A stretch of 64,000 bases of DNA, from the NCBI GenBank assembly GCA_902793465.1, contig CADBDT010000005.1, forward strand, positions 23,377-87,376. The letters are read 5' to 3'. Below the pieces are notes generated by a model. The model was not told where the DNA came from, made no database searches, and was given only the letters and a program-made list of their open reading frames with translations. This document shows, piece by piece, positions 58,152-64,000 of the stretch. The DNA comes from an uncultured Coriobacteriaceae bacterium. Lineage in GTDB: Bacteria > Actinomycetota > Coriobacteriia > Coriobacteriales > Atopobiaceae. Position 1 is the stretch's first letter; every line of letters begins with the position of its first letter. The translations under genes were made by a program, and so were the position numbers.

Positions 58152-58946
58152 ATGGCCAAGAAGCGCTATCTGTTTTTTGACATAGACGGCACGCTGGCTG
58201 CCGGCGGTTACGGAGAGACGTTTATACCTACTACAACGCGTATGGCGCTGGACGAGCTGCGCAAGGCAGGGCACTTCCTTGCCATCTCCACTGGTCGGTC
58301 GCAGGCCATGGCAGTGGACATGATGCGCGATATGGGATTTACGAATATGGTCTCCGACGGTGGGTATGGCGTGACCATAGACGGCGAGCTCCTGGGAATA
58401 ACGCCGCTTCCGCGCAACAAGGTAATCGAACTCGTGCGCGAGTGCGAGCAAAAGGGCTTTCCCTGGGCGCTTCAGGTAGACAACTCGGTTACAAGGCTCG
58501 TTCCCGACAATCGTTTTATGGACTTTACGCACGACGTGTACATGGGCGCTCGCGTGGTGGAAGGCCTGGATCCCGAGGACTACGACGAGATATACAAGGT
58601 ATACGTGGCCTGCTATGCGCCCGACGAGCAAAAGCTGGAATCGCTGCGCGACCTGCCGTGGTGCAGGTTCCACAAGGAGTATTTGTTTGTAGAGCCTGCG
58701 AACAAGGCCTTTGGCATTCGAAAGGTTATGGACCATCTTGGTGCGGACTACGCCGACGCCATTGTGTTTGGCGACGCCCTCAACGACGTTTCCATGTTTG
58801 TGGACGACTGGTACAAGGTTGCCATGGGCAATGCCTGCGACGAGGTTAAGGCGCTGGCAGACTACATAACAACAGACGTTCTTACGGACGGGATTTGGAA
58901 CGCCTGCGTTCACCTCGGGCTCTTTGATCCTGTGGACGAAGCCTAA
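58152..58946 (+). CDS. Cof-type HAD-IIB phosphatase
   Basis: A 264-residue HAD hydrolase of subfamily IIB: motif I FFDIDGTLAAGG, motif II ISTGRSQ, the alpha/beta cap at about 85-190, Lys in PANKAFGIRKVM and motif IV IVFGDALNDVSMF. The group removes phosphate from sugars, PLP or nucleotides. CAAGGAG precedes the ATG; TATAGT near 58115 is a possible -10. It is transcribed divergently from the flavodoxin-fold gene. Confidence 0.92.
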   Translation: MAKKRYLFFDIDGTLAAGGYGETFIPTTTRMALDELRKAGHFLAISTGRSQAMAVDMMRDMGFTNMVSDGGYGVTIDGELLGITPLPRNKVIELVRECEQKGFPWALQVDNSVTRLVPDNRFMDFTHDVYMGARVVEGLDPEDYDEIYKVYVACYAPDEQKLESLRDLPWCRFHKEYLFVEPANKAFGIRKVMDHLGADYADAIVFGDALNDVSMFVDDWYKVAMGNACDEVKALADYITTDVLTDGIWNACVHLGLFDPVDEA

Positions 58947-59134
58947 GCACTATTGTTGCGCGCACTTAATTCGGCGAAACTGGTCCTATCACAATGCTGT
59001 CTGTATGTGTGCAGATGGCCGACCCATGCATAGCATGCATAAGAGATTATTTACAATAGGCATTTGTGCACAGGTCGTTTAGGCCATACTATGGTATTGG
59101 TCGAAAGCAGAACGGGAAGACAAGGAGATGTCCC

Positions 59135-59569
59135 ATGGCAAAAACGATGGATCGCGCAGAGTTCGAGAAGATGGATGCCTTTGGTATTGGCGACGACAAC
59201 CCCGCCCAGGAGTACTTTGTTGGAAAGACGTACCTTAAGGTGCTTACCGAGGAAGGCTGCGCGTCGCCGCTGTACAACGTAACGTTTACGCCCGGATGCC
59301 GGAACAACTGGCACGTGCATCACGCAACTTCGGGTGGTGGCCAGGTGCTCATTTGCACGGCGGGCGAGGGTTGGTACCAGGAGTGGGGCAAGCCTGCGGT
59401 AAGCCTTGTGCCCGGCACGGTTGTTACCATCCCCGCAAACGTAAAGCACTGGCATGGAGCCAAGGCCGACAGCTGGTTTAGCCATGTGGCCGTGGAAGTG
59501 CCTGGTGAGGACGACTGGAACGAGTGGCTGGAGCCCGTGGACGCAAAGGACTACGAGTCGCTCGCGTAA
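59135..59569 (+). CDS. Cupin-domain protein
   Basis: A 144-residue single cupin barrel. Metal-binding motif 1 is NNWHVHHATSGGGQVLIC with two His, and motif 2 is PGTVVTIPANVKHWHGA with the third His. The N-terminal RAEFEKMDAFGIGDDNPAQE is typical of the group that stands next to carboxymuconolactone decarboxylases. Activity unknown. ACAAGGAG precedes the ATG at 59135. Confidence 0.88.
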   Translation: MAKTMDRAEFEKMDAFGIGDDNPAQEYFVGKTYLKVLTEEGCASPLYNVTFTPGCRNNWHVHHATSGGGQVLICTAGEGWYQEWGKPAVSLVPGTVVTIPANVKHWHGAKADSWFSHVAVEVPGEDDWNEWLEPVDAKDYESLA

Positions 59570-59601
59570 GGTTGCTGGTTGGCAAACCTTCCCATAGCTC
59601 C

Positions 59602-60543
59602 CTAGACGCCCAGCGAAAGCTGGGCGTTTTGCATGAGCAAGCTCTTTTGCGGCGCGCAGCTTACCTCGTCGTCCTCGTGCTCAGAACCCAGCAGGAATGG
59701 GCTTTCGGGGTCGTGCTCGTGCAGGTAGTTGTAAAGTGCCTTGTTATGGTCGCGATTTGCATAGCAATAGCGGCACCCGTTGGGACAAGAGTCGTATGCG
59801 CCTATGTCGCGAGACTCAAAGCAACCGCAACCGGCGCGCTGTCCCTTGTGCTTGAGCTTCTTGAACTCCACTCCGTTGGCCGCGCCCAACATCGAAAGTG
59901 TTGTGCAGCCGCTGGTGCCAATGCCATACTGCGGCCAAACGCCGTTGTTTCCGCAGGTCTGTATGGGCATGCCGTGCTTTGCGGCAATGCTGCCAAGACC
60001 GGCGGCAAGCCGGTCGCGGTCCTTGGGGCAAATGGGCTCCAACTCGGGGAAGTTGCGCTCGAGCTTCTGGTACATTTCGACGAAACTAAAGATGCATCTG
60101 TCAATGTGGCCTGCGAGCCGCTCAGTGAGCCAGGCGAATGTTTGTAGGTGGCGCTCCACCGTGTAGCTGTTGGAAAGCAAGACTGGATCGTAGCGCCAGC
60201 ATATGCGCTGCGAACCAACCTGCTTTTCGAGCTCAAGGAGGGTGCGAACGCTCTCGTCGAGGTCGGGCACCTCCGGCTCTATGTCGGGTCCGTAGGCAGT
60301 TATCGTGTAGTGGAAGTGCGTGTTAAAGCGACTTGTTATCTCGTGCAGGCGCGGCAGGAGAGGAGCGTAGTTCTTTGAGCAGAACTCCACGCAGTCCACC
60401 ACGGTTGGGTCGAGCTCGTAGCGGCTTACCTTATGGGGAAAGAGGGGATTGCGCACATACACAAAGCCCTGCTCAAACCGCCTAAGCAGCCACGGAGCAT
60501 ACCACTGCGCCGTGTCGGTGCGCGCACCGGTGTTTATAATCAT
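59602..60543 (-). CDS. DUF1848 radical-SAM-like protein
   Basis: A 313-residue DUF1848 protein. MIINTGARTDTAQWYAPWLL and FVYVRNPLFPHKVSRYELDP at the N-terminus are family hallmarks (SASRRTDIPA-like). The Cys motif sits near the C-terminus: SCPNGCRYCYANRDH, a C-x3-C-x2-C as in radical SAM enzymes, with an extra GCGCF before it. Enzymatic role unknown. ATG 60543 follows AAGGAG at 11 nt. Its last codons form the terminator of the convergent cupin gene. Confidence 0.88.
   Translation of the reverse strand: MIINTGARTDTAQWYAPWLLRRFEQGFVYVRNPLFPHKVSRYELDPTVVDCVEFCSKNYAPLLPRLHEITSRFNTHFHYTITAYGPDIEPEVPDLDESVRTLLELEKQVGSQRICWRYDPVLLSNSYTVERHLQTFAWLTERLAGHIDRCIFSFVEMYQKLERNFPELEPICPKDRDRLAAGLGSIAAKHGMPIQTCGNNGVWPQYGIGTSGCTTLSMLGAANGVEFKKLKHKGQRAGCGCFESRDIGAYDSCPNGCRYCYANRDHNKALYNYLHEHDPESPFLLGSEHEDDEVSCAPQKSLLMQNAQLSLGV
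59606..59630 (+). terminator. Terminator of the cupin gene, inside the DUF1848 coding sequence
   Basis: ACGCCCAGC-GAAA-GCTGGGCGT followed by TTT, a perfect 9-bp stem with a GAAA tetraloop. The stem is made of the last codons of the convergent gene at 59602-60543. Confidence 0.85.
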
Positions 60544-60667
60544 AGGTTGTCGCACTCCTTGCGTTTGCTGTGTTTGTGAGGCTATCATACGCGAGCGCAA
60601 TGCCGGCGGTTCATTATTTGCAGGAATAGCCGATTGCTTTTTGGAATCGACGAGTGCCGAAGCTCAC

Positions 60668-60673
60668 TATAAT
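60668..60673 (+). promoter_or_regulatory. -10 box of a probable leaderless transcript
   Basis: Perfect TATAAT, then GGTTGCC and ATG 60681. The 7-nt distance equals that of the YdeI-like gene at 49508. Confidence 0.6.
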
Positions 60674-60680
60674 GGTTGCC

Positions 60681-61628
60681 ATGGATTACACAATACGCCA
60701 TATTACGGAAGACGAGTGGCCGCTGCTGGAGGACTTCCTCTACGAGGCGATCTTTGTGCCCGAGGGCTTTGAGGGCGTTGTTCCACGCTCGGTTATTTTC
60801 GATGACCCAAAGTGTCGTGCCGCATTCGAGCTGTTTGGAACGCGTGCGGACGACCGCGCGGTGGTCGCGGAGGTTGCGGGCAAGGTGGTTGGCGCCTGTT
60901 GGGTTCGCACGACCGACGAGTACGGGCACATAGACAACAGCACCCCATCCTTTTCCATCTCGGTGCTGGAGGCGTATCGTGGCCAGGGGTTGGGCGGGGC
61001 AATGATGCGTCGGATGCTGGATGAGTTGCGTGATGCCGGATATCCGCGTTCGTCGCTTTCGGTCCAAAAGGAAAATCCGGCTTTGCGGCTGTACGAGCGC
61101 CTAGGCTTTAGGATCGTTGGCGAAGGGGCAGACGAGAGCGAATGGCTGATGGTGTGTAATCTTGGGCGCTCAGCGAGCCTGGAGTTACGTGTTCTGACGC
61201 CAGCTGATGTGCCGACCTTCGTAGAGCTGCGCATTTTGCAGCTCATCGAAGAGGGCGCATCGGAGACCGTAGACCTACGTCCGGCGCTAACGGACTACTA
61301 CGAGAGGCACCTTGCGGATAACAGCTTTGTGTCTTGGGTTGCCGTCGAGGAGAATCGCATTGTGGCAACGAGTGGCATTTCCATAGTGGAAAAGCCGCCG
61401 TACTTTGGGTGCCCCTCAGGGCGCATAGGCCTTGTGTCAAGCATGTATACACATCCTGCCTATCGCAGACAGGGCATCGCGCGCGATCTTTTGTGTCGTG
61501 TAATAGACGATGCACAGGCTCGCGGATGCGGCGTGGTGCAGGTTACGGCATCCGATGTGGGTGTTTCGCTCTACGAGAGCGTTGGTTTTACCAAAAACAG
61601 TAACTTTAGGCAGTTGCAAGTACTATAG
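60681..61628 (+). CDS. Tandem GNAT acetyltransferase (two domains)
   Basis: A 315-residue protein with two GNAT domains. Domain 1 (1-155) has FSISVLEAYRGQGLGGAMM with RGQGLG and LSVQKENPALRLYERLGFR. Domain 2 (168-315) has SMYTHPAYRRQGIARDLLCR with RRQGIA and VTASDVGVSLYESVGFTKN. Both acetyl-CoA loops look intact. Substrate unknown. The ATG at 60681 has no ribosome site and follows TATAAT by 7 nt, so a leaderless mRNA is likely; ATG 60654 upstream overlaps the -10. Confidence 0.85.
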   Translation: MDYTIRHITEDEWPLLEDFLYEAIFVPEGFEGVVPRSVIFDDPKCRAAFELFGTRADDRAVVAEVAGKVVGACWVRTTDEYGHIDNSTPSFSISVLEAYRGQGLGGAMMRRMLDELRDAGYPRSSLSVQKENPALRLYERLGFRIVGEGADESEWLMVCNLGRSASLELRVLTPADVPTFVELRILQLIEEGASETVDLRPALTDYYERHLADNSFVSWVAVEENRIVATSGISIVEKPPYFGCPSGRIGLVSSMYTHPAYRRQGIARDLLCRVIDDAQARGCGVVQVTASDVGVSLYESVGFTKNSNFRQLQVL

Positions 61629-61646
61629 TACATCGCGGATGGCCCT
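61628..61646. repeat. Remnant of the covarying hairpin family
   Basis: GTACATCGCGGATGGCC just after the tandem GNAT stop matches the inner arm of E4 and E5; the complementary arm is absent. It looks like the scar of a deleted element. Confidence 0.5.
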
Positions 61647-61666
61647 CCAGGCACACCTTCCGAGAC

Positions 61667-62773
61667 TTACTGTGCGAGCAGCAATCCAACGATCCTCTTG
61701 GTGAGCGCATAGGTTCCCGGCGTCTTGCTCTCGCGCGGTCCAGCGACGTTGAGCGTAAGGCCGCGACCTAGCCCGAGCAACCATGCGCGTACAGCCTCAA
61801 GCTCCTCGATGCCCTGTATAACAAGGCACGGCCGGCCGAACTCCTTTGCAAATTGGGCAGTCATCTGGGTTCCGCTGTTTGGCTCAACACCTGCAGGCGC
61901 AACAATTAAGGTGGCGTGGGAATCACGTACGTTCCATGCAGTCCTTTCTGCGTATTCTTGCCTCTTGCCCTCTTGGAGCTCGGGATAGTATTGGAGCAAG
62001 CCGGGTGCTTGTGGCATATCCTCTGCACGTCCGCCCGGTGGGCACCAACCGCATATGGGAACACCTGCTTCGCGAGCGGCATCCAAGGCACCCCGGTCTG
62101 CGCCCGTTTGCCCGCCGGATCGAATGTAGGCAATGGTGGCAAGCGAAGATATTATCTGGTCTGCGGTGTTTCGTTCGGCCAAATCCGATGTATCGTTTGC
62201 AGGCTTGGTCTCTTGCATGGCCTCCCATTCGCAGCGCGTGATCCAGTTAACATATTCGGTGGCGCTGTCGCCCATAAGCTTGCGCGGATGGTCCCTTATC
62301 GTGCGCTGGTGCACGAAGCCCATCTTTTCCTGCACGCGTCTGCTTTGATTGTTGCCTTCAAAGAATCCCGCCCAAATGGCTTCGAGCCTTAAATCGCAGA
62401 AGCCATGCCGCATAATTTCGTGTGCAGCCTCTGGCCCATAACCTTTGCCCCAAAACGGCTTTGCGATCCAGTATCCAAGCTCTGCCTGGTCGCAGCCAAT
62501 TGCCAGATCGGAATCCTCGCCTATTTTTAGGCCTATGGCACCAATGGGCTCGTTCGGATCCTTTGCCTTGCGTAGCGTTACGGCAAAGGTCTCGGGTACC
62601 GAGAGCACATCCCGTATTGCCTGAGCGCTTTCCTCAATGGTCTTGTGTGCGGGCCAACCAGCTCTGGGCCCAATATCCGGATCCGAGGCGTACTGGAAGA
62701 GTGCCTGCGCGTCCGACTCGGTCCAGGGACGAAGGACGAGTCGCTCTGTTTGTAGGTTAGTGGGCCAAGACAT
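61667..62773 (-). CDS. RimJ-like GNAT fused to a putative molybdenum-carrier/SLOG domain
   Basis: A 368-residue fusion. Residues 1-175 are a RimJ/RimL-type GNAT: LQTERLVLRPWTESDAQALF, ELGYWIAKPFWGKGYGPEAA, EGNNQSRRVQEKMGF. Residues 205-368 form a Rossmann-like domain of the 'putative molybdenum carrier' family: IRSGGQTGADRGALDAAREA, GWCPPGGRAED, RTAWNVRDSHATLIVAP and PNSGTQMTAQFAKEFGRP. Such SLOG-like domains bind nucleotides. The two together suggest acetyl-transfer linked to a nucleotide signal. AGGAGG precedes the ATG at 62773. Confidence 0.85.
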   Translation of the reverse strand: MSWPTNLQTERLVLRPWTESDAQALFQYASDPDIGPRAGWPAHKTIEESAQAIRDVLSVPETFAVTLRKAKDPNEPIGAIGLKIGEDSDLAIGCDQAELGYWIAKPFWGKGYGPEAAHEIMRHGFCDLRLEAIWAGFFEGNNQSRRVQEKMGFVHQRTIRDHPRKLMGDSATEYVNWITRCEWEAMQETKPANDTSDLAERNTADQIISSLATIAYIRSGGQTGADRGALDAAREAGVPICGWCPPGGRAEDMPQAPGLLQYYPELQEGKRQEYAERTAWNVRDSHATLIVAPAGVEPNSGTQMTAQFAKEFGRPCLVIQGIEELEAVRAWLLGLGRGLTLNVAGPRESKTPGTYALTKRIVGLLLAQ

Positions 62774-62788
62774 GTGACCTCCTGGGTA

Positions 62789-62840
62789 GGGGAGCATCTT
62801 TTATATCGAAGTATATGCCTATACGAGGGGTGCTCCCCCT
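62789..62840. repeat. Degenerate hairpin GGGGAGCAT...GTGCTCCCC
   Basis: GGGGAGCATCTTTTATA / TATACGAGGGGTGCTCCCC, imperfect arms with a TATATCGAAGTATATGCC loop. Lies between divergent genes; short-hairpin family. Confidence 0.5.
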
Positions 62841-62960
62841 TGATGGGTTAAGAATGTGTACATGTTGCATGGTCCTTGACATCGGATGGGATTAGCTCCA
62901 ATATAAATAGTGTGCAAACAATTAGTGCGCAATATTTAAGCGCAAGAAAGAGAGGGTCTT

Positions 62961-63119
62961 ATGTCCGTAAAGGGAATTGCAATTGTTGTGGGCTGCGTGC
63001 TAGTGGCTGGCTGTGCGTTTACGCATCGCCGTGTTATAAAGGCTGCCGTTAGTGGTGAAGAGATGCCAAAGGCACCCAAATGGCACGTTTGGGTAAAGCC
63101 TGAGAACAGGCGCGACTAG
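62961..63119 (+). CDS. Small 52-residue lipoprotein
   Basis: Too short for most gene finders. ATG 62961 follows AGAGGG. The protein begins MSVKGIAIVVGCVLVAGCAF, a signal helix with the lipobox LVAGC, so the mature part is only about 35 residues with basic and Trp-rich end (PKAPKWHVWVKPENRRD). A lone membrane-anchored peptide; function unknown. Confidence 0.6.
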   Translation: MSVKGIAIVVGCVLVAGCAFTHRRVIKAAVSGEEMPKAPKWHVWVKPENRRD

Positions 63120-63212
63120 AGCAGGATAGTGAACTAAAGGGTTTTCCTACGACTTTGGGAAGACGGCTATCGATTATGCGGATGCGGTTATAGCATTGCG
63201 CGGGACACTTTG

Positions 63213-63380
63213 AAAAAAAGTGTACAATCTTTAGGCAGCGCTCGCTAGACAACTGGTGTATTACCGATATTGATATAAAGAATGTGCAACTCGTATTTTA
63301 TGAGGTGCACATTCTTTACATCAAATATTGAAAAAGGCCAGTTGACGCTTTGAGGTACCCCAAAGAATGTACACGTTTTT
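63213..63380. repeat. Nested palindrome D2 (GTGTACAATCTTT arms)
   Basis: Same design as D1: outer GTGTACAATCTTT / AAAGAATGTACAC, middle CAACTGG / CCAGTTG, inner AAAGAATGTGCAACTCG / TGAGGTGCACATTCTTT around TATTTTA. The inner part is nearly identical to D1 over 40 nt. It fills most of the gene-free stretch 63120-63432. Confidence 0.85.
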
Positions 63381-63432
63381 GCGAACGACGTAACGCTGTC
63401 TATCTCTTTTGCAGGTGTGGCAATGCCTTAAC

Positions 63433-64000
63433 CTATGACATAGTGCGACGAAGGGCGTGAACGCGAAGCACCGCAACTATGGACACAACAAAGAAGGCAG
63501 CAAGAACCATGAGCGCGGCGCGCATGCCCCATGCGTCGGCCACAACGCCCGTAAGAGCGGTAAAGGCGAACCCACCGAGGCCGGTCGCGGTGGTAATCAT
63601 GCCTGTTGCCGTAGCGGTCTTCTTGCCGGCAAAGGGCAGCATGAGCGTGAGCACGCTGGGATACACCACACCACTGGCAATGCCCAACGGGATGCAAAGC
63701 GCCAGAACGAGTGGTCCGCTGGATGCGAGCGAAACAAGTATGGCAATTACGGGAATGGCCACAACGGCGCCGAGGAGAATCTTTTCCGAATACTTGGCGA
63801 ACCGTCCCGCGAGTATTCGTGCGGGAATCATGGTTGCCCAATAGAGCGAGAGGGCAAGCTTTCCGGTAGAGGAGTGGAGCACGTCGGTAAAGAGCGTGTC
63901 CACAAAGAAGGCGAACCCGTTCTCGAAGCCAACGTAGATGCACATGACCACGCACAGAAGCAGTATGCCCTTGAGCAGGAACGTATCGCCCTCCTCGACG
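63433..64000 (-). CDS. Major facilitator superfamily transporter (C-terminal part, runs off the window)
   Basis: The frame is open to the window edge. About 190 residues are visible: six membrane helices including LSLYWATMIPARILAGRFAK (the loop with the basic MFS motif), LCIPLGIASGVVYPSVLTLM and TGMITTATGLGGFAFTALTG. It belongs to the MFS group that includes sugar and drug carriers; the N-terminal half is outside. The listed ATG at 63951 is internal. Confidence 0.85.
   Translation of the reverse strand, partial: VEEGDTFLLKGILLLCVVMCIYVGFENGFAFFVDTLFTDVLHSSTGKLALSLYWATMIPARILAGRFAKYSEKILLGAVVAIPVIAILVSLASSGPLVLALCIPLGIASGVVYPSVLTLMLPFAGKKTATATGMITTATGLGGFAFTALTGVVADAWGMRAALMVLAAFFVVSIVAVLRVHALRRTMS

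Overview
The window looks like chromosome from an anaerobic, gut-type actinobacterium, most likely class Coriobacteriia. This is inferred from gene content, not from a marker gene: a heme-b fumarate reductase (C-A-B order), an old-yellow-enzyme/2,4-dienoyl-CoA-reductase-type flavoenzyme with a divergent MerR regulator, Nif11-type RiPP precursors, a MurE with the meso-DAP motif DNPR, a remnant of the W-rich surface repeat common in coriobacterial secreted proteins, and two apparently leaderless promoters. No rRNA, tRNA, CRISPR array, prophage or insertion sequence was seen.

Layout. 0-7.3 kb: a SixA-CHAD protein, an orphan Nif11-like peptide followed by an unassigned enzyme-like protein ('family X'), GNATs, an Imm32-like protein, a DUF362 protein and a histidine acid phosphatase lipoprotein. 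7.9-11.6 kb: a hybrid histidine kinase and two lipoproteins. 11.8-14.7 kb: a compact RiPP cluster on the minus strand (six-Cys Nif11 precursor, a second family X protein, radical SAM/SPASM maturase). 15-20.4 kb: GNAT, MBL hydrolase, a 73-bp tandem array, KptA and the fumarate reductase operon. 20.7-28.3 kb: a decayed alcohol dehydrogenase, HAD protein, nuclease-XPD helicase, ComEC-like lipoprotein, a decayed glutamate-cysteine ligase and an EIIB-ROK fusion. 28.6-36.8 kb: a TPR protein, then an eight-gene minus-strand operon (DUF3089 hydrolase, membrane protein, GNAT, AsnB-like synthetase, YfiH/PgeF, MATE-GHKL fusion, cysteine-peptidase-like protein, MurE). 37-50 kb: AzlCD, iron alcohol dehydrogenase, racemase-like/HAD fusion, aldo/keto reductase, HTH-nuclease protein, flavoenzyme/MerR pair, a membrane protein, a lone SPASM radical SAM protein, a leaderless YdeI-like gene and a second 73-bp array. 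50.5-64 kb: a heterodimeric ABC exporter, zinc macrodomain, GH13 amylase, flavodoxin-like reductase, Cof-type HAD, cupin, DUF1848 protein, tandem GNAT, GNAT/molybdenum-carrier fusion, a small lipoprotein and a partial MFS transporter.

The intergenic space is unusually structured. At least four families of palindromic elements recur: a 73-bp tandem unit in two arrays, long hairpins whose outer arms differ between copies but stay complementary within each copy, nested palindromes with exchangeable arm motifs, and many short hairpins built on GGGAGTATCCCC. Several decayed genes lie beside these elements. The best candidates for undescribed biology are the Nif11/family X/radical SAM pair of loci, the two phased 73-bp arrays, the covarying hairpins and the MurE-linked operon. 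All coordinates and alignments were made by eye; no database search was run.
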